In this document: positions 44,101 to 50,609 of the stretch, piece by piece
How positions within the stretch are numbered: the stretch's first letter is position 1
How the letters are laid out: every line of letters begins with the position of its first letter
Origin: an uncultured Oscillibacter sp.
GTDB taxonomy: Bacteria; Bacillota; Clostridia; Oscillospirales; Oscillospiraceae
DNA length: 64,000 bases
Direction: 5' to 3'
NCBI GenBank assembly: GCA_910577405.1
Contig: CAJTMG010000004.1
Span: 62,563-126,562 of the forward strand
Made by a program: the position numbers and the translations under genes
Notes under the pieces: model-generated
What the model was told of the DNA's origin: nothing
What the model saw: only the letters and a program-made list of their open reading frames with translations
Databases searched by the model: none

Positions 44101-46106
44101 CCATGCCCTCCGTGCTGCTGTCCATTCCTGCGGCGGCGGTGCAGAGCAGTCTCGGAACAGACAGAACGCAAGCCATTGAAAAGCTCTATAATAACGTCCT
44201 GGCCTGGGAAGACGTGATGCACCTCTGCAAGACCACTCAGGGCATCGATAACACCTATGAGGCAAACGATATGACCTACCGCCAGAATATCCGCTGTATG
44301 CAGATGTTCGGCAACGCCTTTATGTACGCCGCCGGAAGTCATGTCGGCATCGGCTACGGGTCCTGCGGCGGCATGGTCTGCGGACAGCCTATTTCGAATA
44401 ACGGCTCCCTCTTCGGCTGGGGAATCGCCCACGAAATCGGCCACAATATGGATAAGCTGGGCAAGGCCGAAATCACCAACAATATTTACTCGCTGGTGCT
44501 CCAGACCGCTGATACTGGCAGCTTTACCAAGACGTCCCGTCTGGAAGCAAGCGGTAAGTATCCCAAGATTTTCACCAAGACCGCCCAGGGTTATCCCGGT
44601 GAATCCAACGATGTGTTCCTCCAGCTCGGCCTTTACTGGCAGCTCCATCTGGCTTATGACGACGGTGATAATCCCATTGATTTCTATAACCGCTTCTTCA
44701 AAGCCTGGAAAGCCGGTACATATTTTGGCAATGAAACTACTTACGGCGACCGGCTGGCCCGTACCGCTTCCGGAGTTGCAGACCGTAATTTGACTGAATT
44801 CTTTACCCGTTGGGGCGTTGTTCTTAGCGAGAATACCAAGACAACTATAGGCACGCTTCCCAAAGAATCCCGCGCTGTCTGGTATCTCAGTGATACAAGC
44901 CGCCGGGCACGCCTGAACAACACAGCTCCCGCGTCCGGAACTCTGGCTGTTACTGCAACGCTCGCAAATGACAACAAAATCACTCTGGATATCACTGAAT
45001 CTATCACAGGAGAAATTCAAGGCTACGAAATCCGGCGCAGCAGTGACGGCGGAAAGACCTTCAAGTCTATCGATTTTACTGCGGATACTACTTACGAGGA
45101 TGTAATTGGCTCCGCAAACCATCGTACATTCACCTATGAAGTTGCTGCTTATGACATTCTGGGTAATGAGATCTGCTCGGATAAATCTGAGGAGGTTCGG
45201 GTGGCCTATGACAAGGTTTTGGACAGCAGCACTTACACGATCACCCGGGATGAAGGAAACGAAACTGTTACCATTACCATGAACGAACCCACAGCCGTTT
45301 CCGGTCTGAAAATTGTGAATGCTCCTGAAAGCGGCGAATTCAGCGTGAACATCACCGCAAATATCACAAATGAAGAAGGAATCCCCACAGAAAAGACCAC
45401 CCCTGCCCGGTCCGGCAACTTCTCCGAAGGAAATCAGGCTGTAGACGATTCCAACAGCTACGTCACCTACTTCCAGAAGCCCGGCGTCACCAGTGAGGAC
45501 ACCCGTATCTGGACCTATGACGCAAAAACAGTCGTTGTAACAGGGATTCCGAATGATGTTCCTGACACCGATATTCAGCTCATCAGCTACGCCGGAGACG
45601 ACATTGCATTCCTGGACGCCGGTTCTGTCGGTGTGCTGGAGAAAGCTTACGACTGCGGCAACGGCGATGTGCTGGAAGCCGGAACCTTGATCATAACCGG
45701 CACCTACCGCGGCGACCCTGTCTGGAACACCATCGGGGTTGAAGGAAACTTCATCAGCACTACAGTCAACGAAAAAGACGAGCAGGTGACCACAGAAGAA
45801 CCACGCGCTATTGACGGCAATATTTATATGTTCGCGGAAGTGCCAGAAGACGGCGCGGTCAGCGATATCAGCGACGGCCTGTTCATCTTCGTGCCCAACG
45901 TCCAGAAAGAAGCCGAACTGCAAGGCGAAGAACACGACTGCTCCACAACAAATCTCCTGCCTGCACAGATAAAGGCAGTGCTGTACCGTACAGACACGCC
46001 AGACAGCGCAGCAAGCAAACGCGTAACAGCGGAAACCCTTTGGATCAACAGCCCCGGCGGAACTGATCTGCCCAAAATCGTTCTGGAAGGAGGTACAGGC
46101 GCATGA
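41187..46106 (+). CDS. Secreted dockerin-bearing M60-type metallopeptidase
   Basis: 1639 residues, about 180 kDa. Signal peptide 1-22 (MKRFLSLLLAAAMLAMPLPAKA). An N-terminal beta domain is followed by a type I dockerin: two EF-hand loops D155-L-N-G-D-G...D166 and D186-L-S-G-D-G...D197. Two fibronectin type III domains come next (about 375-460 and 465-555), then a discoidin-like carbohydrate-binding region (570-735) and the M60 peptidase (about 920-1212) with H1082-E-I-G-H1086. The last 400 residues are Ig/FN3-like. M60 enzymes cleave mucin-type glycoproteins. The ATG at 41187 has GAGGA upstream; the in-frame ATG at 41169 has none. Its stop overlaps the start of the SLH gene (ATGA). Confidence 0.88.
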   Translation: MKRFLSLLLAAAMLAMPLPAKAEEPVRNTGTISATIRVDCPQTLAVLKDRDIKVSLKKDETAIVKDLSMTEASSSEADSGKPASNVILRNPNGGELTGSEEPGYLDVSFSGLTPGNYSLHFTGTGYVPFSQDVKLEDCSKHAILGTGDATFTLGDLNGDGRVDVKDRELMAAKLGSKKSDDLKKYDLSGDGEIDIVDLAYVSHHIKATGEEASVLDTNILNPSVDLNAVMANPIITNSVPEDLFIPNGKTVTLSKESISEEAPLTFDIPFIKAQEMGEIQIHSPEGNAPVTGDVTVTFDDNTSEKYPFDLTPPENVHALNAIPGSSVITISLGRRVPVKKITITVTKVQGTNDYTVVESIQFLKDIVPENPAPQNNQVKNLKAVPGDSRVTLSWNQLPNMSGYRVDYCLRDVEDETRSLHTDRNQIEVTGLENLKTYSFTVTPVDGSWTGKPCDPIYETPLPASTPKAPDMVRVTPLDSALQVSWKVPDNATFYEVYYKAESDSGYRQWESQFTTTSTTITGLTNNVEYSVYVIAGNSIGKSGPSNIHTGTPVATDYSRPEGIPTEGVIDYSAIESIRLADAGNVSSTSYTADQPFQTSFMADNDFTTHWTSQSYGDGNWARSKQVICTFKEPQDLSCVIWVPRMDGSYKNNLRLYNAIVWKDGDDLSGKGTLLVPDPNRGGTEASNKGNPVGGNPGVDRFAVLPLEPVTNVKQIAITIEQRDYTAVSLSELMFLKYDPEKCLPDNISALFANNLRTALKPDVTQDKIDELAARLNSDERNYYLDLEAMEDELDLAQELLTNGQSSGVMVNGIQSRDGKKDGEYKQGGSDLQPLGVAAKAMDEITIYAEGIPEGQSISVIATQYFAEASAWQTTAGTLKNGRNLIAIPQIGSQNTPRGGSLYLTYRGTSPEGISLHIRRGIAIPKLELTDWYSVDETARRDRIGSYLDDLYAYVPTITGTVQQNCLNLTEISMPSVLLSIPAAAVQSSLGTDRTQAIEKLYNNVLAWEDVMHLCKTTQGIDNTYEANDMTYRQNIRCMQMFGNAFMYAAGSHVGIGYGSCGGMVCGQPISNNGSLFGWGIAHEIGHNMDKLGKAEITNNIYSLVLQTADTGSFTKTSRLEASGKYPKIFTKTAQGYPGESNDVFLQLGLYWQLHLAYDDGDNPIDFYNRFFKAWKAGTYFGNETTYGDRLARTASGVADRNLTEFFTRWGVVLSENTKTTIGTLPKESRAVWYLSDTSRRARLNNTAPASGTLAVTATLANDNKITLDITESITGEIQGYEIRRSSDGGKTFKSIDFTADTTYEDVIGSANHRTFTYEVAAYDILGNEICSDKSEEVRVAYDKVLDSSTYTITRDEGNETVTITMNEPTAVSGLKIVNAPESGEFSVNITANITNEEGIPTEKTTPARSGNFSEGNQAVDDSNSYVTYFQKPGVTSEDTRIWTYDAKTVVVTGIPNDVPDTDIQLISYAGDDIAFLDAGSVGVLEKAYDCGNGDVLEAGTLIITGTYRGDPVWNTIGVEGNFISTTVNEKDEQVTTEEPRAIDGNIYMFAEVPEDGAVSDISDGLFIFVPNVQKEAELQGEEHDCSTTNLLPAQIKAVLYRTDTPDSAASKRVTAETLWINSPGGTDLPKIVLEGGTGA

Positions 46107-47416
46107 AACGAATCGTATCGCTCCTTCTGACCCTGTGCTTACTGGGCGTGCTGAGTGTCTCGGCAGCGTCCAACTCCCCTGCGCTTACTTACCGTACCAG
46201 CGGAGACAACGTGGAGCTGACCCTGGAGGGCGTCGCACAGTCCGTCACAGCGCTTCAGGTCACCTTGGAGCTGGACGGCAGCTGTCCTGATGCCTCCTTC
46301 ACCCCGGCTTCCGGCAGCTTCTACAGCCCGGACTGCCTTGTGGAAACCAAGAACGGCAAGACTTCGGTTACCGTCTATCTTGTGGCGGACAGCGCGGTCT
46401 CCGGAAACGGCCTGCGGCTGGGTTCTCTGATTCCCGGCGCGTCCTACCGCCTGCCCTCCAGCGCCGGGGTTAAGCTCCTGGACCGCAGCCTGACTCCCAT
46501 TGCCAGCATCGGGCAGATTCCTCTTTCCGTGCCCAGCAGCGGGTCTGACGGCGGAGGCTCCGGCTCTGGTTCCGGTTCTGGTTCCGGCGGCGGGTCCGGC
46601 AGCAGCAGCATCTCCCGGAAAATCAAGGTTGCCAACTGTGAGCATGGATCTGTTACCGTCAAACCTGCCAACGCGTCCACCGGAACTACCGTCACTCTGA
46701 CCGCTGTGCCCGATTCCGGTTATGTTCTGGAGAGCATCCGGGTCACCGACAGCCGGGGCCGTGAGGTGGAACTGACTGAGGCCGGATTGAACAAGCGTAC
46801 CTTCAAGATGCCCGCCTATGAGGTGGAAGTCCATGCCGTTTTCGCGCCGGGCGAGGATACCTTCAAAATGCCCTTCTCCGATATCGCTTCGGACGCCTGG
46901 TGCTTCAACGCCGTGCGCTATGTCTACGAGAACGGCTTGATGAACGGCACCACAGCTACTACCTTCACCCCTAACGCGACTACTACCCGGGGTATGATCG
47001 TGGCCATCCTCTACCGTCTGGAGGGCTCCCCTGACGCCGGAACCTCCAAGTTCAGCGACGTGAATCCCTCCGCTTACTACGCCTCCGCAGTGGCCTGGGC
47101 TTCGGAAAACGGCGTGGTCAACGGTTACGGCGACAATACCTTCAAGCCCAATAACCCCATTACCCGGGAACAAATGGCAGCATTCCTTTTCCGTTACGCC
47201 ACCCTCAAGGAACAGGACGTTTCCCCCAGAGCCGACCTGTCCCCCTTTACCGACGCGTCCCAGATTACCCCCTATGCCGTGGAAGCCATCCAGTGGGCCA
47301 ACGCGCAGGGGCTGGTCAACGGTACCTCCCCCACCACCCTCGCGCCTAAGGGGAACGCTACCCGCGCGCAGGTGGCCGTGATTCTCAGCCGCTTCGCCCA
47401 GAAGATGCAGGCTTGA
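46103..47416 (+). CDS. SLH-anchored surface protein, possible dockerin partner
   Basis: 437 residues. Signal peptide (MKRIVSLLLTLCLLGVLSVSA), a beta-rich domain of about 125 residues (21-145; 'NVELTLEGVAQSVTALQVTLELDG', 'NGKTSVTVYLVA'), a Gly/Ser linker (148-170), a repeat-type beta domain ('GSVTVKPANASTGTTVTL.AVPDSGYVLESI', 173-250) and three C-terminal SLH modules (253-437). The first domain has a strand pattern loosely like a cohesin; this is inference. The gene begins in an ATGA overlap with the M60 gene. It could hold the dockerin protein on the cell surface. Confidence 0.85.
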   Translation: MKRIVSLLLTLCLLGVLSVSAASNSPALTYRTSGDNVELTLEGVAQSVTALQVTLELDGSCPDASFTPASGSFYSPDCLVETKNGKTSVTVYLVADSAVSGNGLRLGSLIPGASYRLPSSAGVKLLDRSLTPIASIGQIPLSVPSSGSDGGGSGSGSGSGSGGGSGSSSISRKIKVANCEHGSVTVKPANASTGTTVTLTAVPDSGYVLESIRVTDSRGREVELTEAGLNKRTFKMPAYEVEVHAVFAPGEDTFKMPFSDIASDAWCFNAVRYVYENGLMNGTTATTFTPNATTTRGMIVAILYRLEGSPDAGTSKFSDVNPSAYYASAVAWASENGVVNGYGDNTFKPNNPITREQMAAFLFRYATLKEQDVSPRADLSPFTDASQITPYAVEAIQWANAQGLVNGTSPTTLAPKGNATRAQVAVILSRFAQKMQA

Positions 47417-47458
47417 ACTTCTGGCCCTGACTGAGAACCCAGGCGGTTCCTGAAACAG

Positions 47459-47503
47459 ACAAATCCGCAGAGATGCTTTGACGTCCCTGCGGATTTGTTC
47501 TGT
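47459..47503 (+). terminator. Terminator-like hairpin after the SLH gene
   Basis: ACAAATCCGCAG and CTGCGGATTTGT arms; the following T-run is interrupted (TTGTTCTGTT). Confidence 0.55.
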
Positions 47504-47673
47504 TCTGCGTTTGCCCTGAACGCTGGCCGGTTTTGTTCCATCCCAAATGCTATCCAAATTCTGGAGATTATCCCGGACGCCGTCCAACCCTGTACGGGCC
47601 TCTTTCGCAGTGGGCAAACTATACAAATGTGAGGGCGTTTTTCTTGAATTTCGTCAAATCTCTCCCGCTCTTC

Positions 47674-47702
47674 TTGACGAAATCCCTCTCCTATGCTACC
47701 AT
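47674..47702 (+). promoter_or_regulatory. Promoter without a downstream gene
   Basis: TTGACG, 17 bases, TACCAT. About 60 bases later a terminator follows. Confidence 0.5.
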
Positions 47703-47708
47703 ATTCTT

Positions 47709-47787
47709 GCATTTACTGAGAGGCGCGTTTCTATCCCTCTACAGCAAAGCCAAGAGAGGGCACGTCTGACCAGGGCGTGCGGTTTTT
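47709..47787 (+). ncRNA. Candidate small RNA
   Basis: Between the promoter at 47674 and a hairpin GCACG/CGTGC with TTTTTC (47760-47787). It contains AGAGG / CCTCT and GAGAGGGC segments that could form a stem. No gene follows on this strand for over a kilobase. Confidence 0.35.
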
Positions 47788-47865
47788 CTTTAGTCGGTGC
47801 AGCGCGTTTTTCAGGAATGCGTTTTGCCTCCTTGCGCCGCATCCGGAGAGGGAAACCGCCATGGA

Positions 47866-47907
47866 AGCAAAACCAACGCCGGGGGGTTCTGTCCCTCCGG
47901 CGCTGGT
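47866..47907 (-). terminator. Terminator of the small membrane-protein gene
   Basis: On the minus strand CCAGCGCCGG and CCGGCGTTGG arms are followed by TTTTGCTT. Confidence 0.65.
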
Positions 47908-47965
47908 CTGTCCCGCTATGGAAAACTGCCCCGCGTGGGAACAGTCTCCTTTTCTGCCTGACGCG

Positions 47966-48313
47966 TTAATCTTCATCTTCTTCGTCTTCTTCGTCATAGT
48001 CTTCTTCATCTTCACCGTCCGCGGCTTCGTTCCCTTCCTCTTCCAGTTCCTTCAATTCCGCTTCCTGTATCGCTTTGGCTTGTTTGTGCAGCTTCCAGGA
48101 CAGTACCCCCAGAAGCGCCCCGCCTCCCAGCAGCACGATTGTCGCTAATATCAATTTCGGCAGGACTGCACCTCCCATCTCCCCTCTCAGATACAGCGCA
48201 ATCTCTTTATAATATAGATACAGCAGATACAGCGCCGCCATCCCGTAAATGCTGGACCGCATACGGGGGTTCGCTTGGGTCTGCGGTTCTTTTTTTTCGT
48301 TTTTTTTGAACAT
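47966..48313 (-). CDS. Small membrane protein with a strongly acidic tail
   Basis: 115 residues. A basic N-terminus (MFKKNEKKEP) precedes two hydrophobic segments (about 26-40, SSIYGMAALYLLYLYY, and 54-72, KLILATIVLLGGGALLGVLSW). The last 35 residues are almost all Glu and Asp. AAAGGAG lies 5 bases ahead of the ATG at 48313, and a promoter and terminator flank it. No known family recognised; the acidic tail would be cytoplasmic or bind cations (inference). Confidence 0.75.
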   Translation of the reverse strand: MFKKNEKKEPQTQANPRMRSSIYGMAALYLLYLYYKEIALYLRGEMGGAVLPKLILATIVLLGGGALLGVLSWKLHKQAKAIQEAELKELEEEGNEAADGEDEEDYDEEDEEDED

Positions 48314-48372
48314 ATCTTCTCCTTTCGTCATCCCTTGATGTTGGCTTTTCCATATTCATTCTCCCTGGTCTG

Positions 48373-48401
48373 ATTGTACCACAGACGGGGTCCGGATGCA
48401 A
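48373..48401 (-). promoter_or_regulatory. Promoter of the small membrane-protein gene
   Basis: On the minus strand TTGCAT, 17 bases, TACAAT. Confidence 0.75.
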
Positions 48402-48820
48402 GGTTTGGCCCCTTTCTCCTTCGTGTTGACAACTCTGACCGCAAGCGGCTTCACAAATCGTTTCTTGATTTTATTTATGCGGATTATTGTAATGGTTATC
48501 ATTCCTGCCGGCGCCGGAGAGGACACAAAAACAACCATTAAAATGAAACAAATGAAGCCTTATAGAATAATATGTGGGAAGGCGCTGTCAAATCTGAAAG
48601 CGTTTCAGTTTCGTTGGAAAATCATGAAAAGGCTGAAGAATATGCCGCGCGTTTTACGGGAACAGAAAAGATGACTTCCAGTTTGATGGTTCACTGTCCT
48701 TTTCTTCGTTCCGGTCATGAGAAAATCGCAAAAGGACGCCAAACACGCCGGGATTTCAGCGACATGGACAGTGTTTTCAAATCCGTAGCGGTTTGTTCAC
48801 AAAATGTTTATATCCATCCA
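48402..48820. other. Gene-free stretch ahead of hrcA
   Basis: Lower GC than its neighbours. A possible promoter (TTGATT 48465, TGTAAT 48488) points right. Two short overlapping open frames exist (around 48396-48674 and 48572-48880), but neither has a ribosome site or a recognisable protein. Confidence 0.5.
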
Positions 48821-48849
48821 TTGACAATCGGCGGCAGGGGTGGTAAACT
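48821..48849 (+). promoter_or_regulatory. Promoter of the hrcA-dnaK operon
   Basis: TTGACA, 17 bases, TAAACT, 5 bases before the CIRCE element. Confidence 0.8.
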
Positions 48850-48853
48850 CGCC

Positions 48854-48880
48854 TTAGCACTCCGGAAGAGAGAGTGCTAA
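48854..48880. promoter_or_regulatory. CIRCE element of the hrcA-dnaK operon
   Basis: TTAGCACTC, 9 bases, GAGTGCTAA; perfect consensus, so hrcA represses its own operon. Confidence 0.97.
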
Positions 48881-48900
48881 AGCCTCGGGGAGGTGCAGAC

Positions 48901-49938
48901 ATGGAGCTGACGGAGCGGAAACGACAGATTCTGAAAGTAGTGGTAGAGGATTTCATCCACACGGCCGAACCGGTAGGCTCCAAGGCAATCGCAGTACGGA
49001 TGGGCGGCAGCGTGAGTTCGGCGACAATACGGAACGAGCTTTCCGACCTCACCGAGCTGGGTTACCTGGAACAGCCCCATACCTCCGCCGGACGGATGCC
49101 GTCTCCTAAGGGCTACCGGCTCTATGTCAACGAGCTGATGGAACAGCAGAGGCTTTCTATGGCGGAAACGGAGCGGATTCATCAGGCGCTGCAATTGAAA
49201 ATGGAAGAGCTGGACCGTCTGCTCTCCCAGGCTGGCCGGGCGGTTTCGGCTCTGGTGCGCTACCCCGCCTACGCAGCCGCGGCAAGACGAACCAGCGTGA
49301 CCGCAAGACGATTCGACCTTCTGCCGGTGGATTCCAGGAACTGTATCGCCGTGATGATGAACAGCGACAGCAAGGTTCACAGCAAGCTGCTTCAGATGCA
49401 GTTACAAGTGGGCGCGGAACAGTTTCCCGGTCTGGTGAATCTGCTGAATCAGCACTTTACCGGCATTTCCCCCAATAAGATGCACCAGCGCTTGATGCCG
49501 GCGGAACAGGTGAGTCCACAGGCGTTTCTGCTGCTGAGCCAGGTGGTGAGCTTCGGGGCGGAGGCTCTGGAGGACGCTGGACAGCGGGAAGTGGTGATCG
49601 CCGGGGCCAGACAGCTTTTGAAGCTCCCTGAGTTCCGGGACGCAGACAAGGCCCATGATTTGATGAGCTTTCTCGCCGACAGTAAAGACGACCTGCCGAT
49701 GCCGGAGCACAGGGAAATGGAAATCCTGATTGGGCCGGAAAACGTGGAGGAAGCCTTGAAGGATACCAGCGTGGTGGTTGCCAGCTATAATATCGGAGAT
49801 AATATGCGGGGTCTGATCGGCGTGGTCGGGCCTACCAGAATGGATTACGCGGCCGTGGCTGCAAGGCTTTCTGGGTTTGCAGAGGGCCTTGCGCGGCTGT
49901 TTGGAAAGGAATTACCCCCAAAGGAGGAACAGGAATGA
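48901..49938 (+). CDS. hrcA: Heat-inducible repressor HrcA
   Basis: 345 residues. Winged HTH at the N-terminus ('TERKRQILKVVVEDFIHTAEPVGSKAIA', 'VSSATIRNELSDLTELGYL', 'PHTSAGRMPSPKGYRLYV') and the C-terminal HrcA domain ending 'GVVGPTRMDYAAVAARLSG'. HrcA binds CIRCE and needs GroEL for activity; two CIRCE sites are in this window. GGGGAGGTGCAGAC precedes the ATG at 48901. The stop overlaps grpE (ATGA). Confidence 0.96.
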   Translation: MELTERKRQILKVVVEDFIHTAEPVGSKAIAVRMGGSVSSATIRNELSDLTELGYLEQPHTSAGRMPSPKGYRLYVNELMEQQRLSMAETERIHQALQLKMEELDRLLSQAGRAVSALVRYPAYAAAARRTSVTARRFDLLPVDSRNCIAVMMNSDSKVHSKLLQMQLQVGAEQFPGLVNLLNQHFTGISPNKMHQRLMPAEQVSPQAFLLLSQVVSFGAEALEDAGQREVVIAGARQLLKLPEFRDADKAHDLMSFLADSKDDLPMPEHREMEILIGPENVEEALKDTSVVVASYNIGDNMRGLIGVVGPTRMDYAAVAARLSGFAEGLARLFGKELPPKEEQE

Positions 49939-50477
49939 GCGAAGAGAAGAAAGAGCCATTGGAAAACGAAGACGAGACCATTCAGCCGGAAGAGCCGGAA
50001 ATGGAGGAAACCTACACCTTCACCCGGGAACAGGTGGAGCATCTGGAGCAGACCGCTAAGCAGGCCGAGATTAACCGGGAGCATTTGGTACGCATTACCG
50101 CCGAGTACGAGAACTACCGCAAGCGGACCGTCAAAGAAAAGGAATCCCTCTATCAGGACGCCAAGGCCGATACCATCCGGGAATTCCTGGCGGTCTACGA
50201 TAACCTGGAGCGGGCCGTCAACACGGAGGGCGGCGAGGATTCCCCCCATAAGAAGGGCCTGGAAATGATCTTCACGCAGTATAAAGAGCTGCTGAAAAAA
50301 CTGGGCGTTATCGAAATTGAAGCCATAGGCCAGCCATTCGACCCCGAACGACACGACGCCGTGATGCACATCGAGGACGAGAACTTCGGCGAAAACGAAA
50401 TCTCGCAGGTCTTCCAAACGGGCTTCCTGCTGGGGGATCGGGTCATTCGTCATTCCGTGGTGCAGGTCGCGAATTAA
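49935..50477 (+). CDS. grpE: Nucleotide exchange factor GrpE
   Basis: 180 residues. An acidic N-terminal tail, a long helix ('REHLVRITAEYENYRKRTVKEKESLYQ') and the beta-wing end ('GQPFDPERHDAVM', 'GFLLGDRVIRHSVVQV'), which releases ADP from DnaK. Translationally coupled to hrcA through ATGA; GGAGGAACAG is inside hrcA. Confidence 0.96.
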   Translation: MSEEKKEPLENEDETIQPEEPEMEETYTFTREQVEHLEQTAKQAEINREHLVRITAEYENYRKRTVKEKESLYQDAKADTIREFLAVYDNLERAVNTEGGEDSPHKKGLEMIFTQYKELLKKLGVIEIEAIGQPFDPERHDAVMHIEDENFGENEISQVFQTGFLLGDRVIRHSVVQVAN

Positions 50478-50497
50478 CTGTAAACGAGAGGATGGGA

Positions 50498-50547
50498 GAT
50501 AGAAGATATTTCCTGACGCGGTTTTTCTTCTGTAAATATCCTCTATC
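50498..50547 (+). other. Hairpin in the grpE-dnaK gap
   Basis: GATAGAAGATATTT (50498-50511) pairs with AAATATCCTCTATC (50534-50547), 13 of 14 positions. The direct repeat TCTTCTGTAAAT occurs at 50526 and 50553. Probable processing or stability element of the operon mRNA. Confidence 0.6.
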
Positions 50548-50609
50548 TGCTGTCTTCTGTAAATTCTATAATAAAACACTATATTTATCATAAAATGGAG
50601 GCTTTTACT

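Noticed and set aside
41946..45935. Open frame of over 1300 codons on the minus strand, opposite the M60 peptidase gene
   Set aside because: It mirrors the codon pattern of the real gene, has no ribosome site or recognisable domain, and is a shadow of GC-biased third positions. The same applies to long minus-strand frames opposite uvrA, the ABC transporter, groEL and dnaK.
47709..47760. preQ1-type riboswitch
   Set aside because: AGAGG...CCTCT followed by an A/C-rich tail looks faintly similar, but the loop and tail do not give the required pseudoknot and no gene follows.
47533..48148. Plus-strand frames after the SLH gene
   Set aside because: Composition unlike protein, no starts with ribosome sites, and the right part is antisense to the supported gene at 47966-48313.
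48396..48880. Two overlapping small genes ahead of hrcA
   Set aside because: No ribosome sites, no protein similarity, and the second would run through the CIRCE element.
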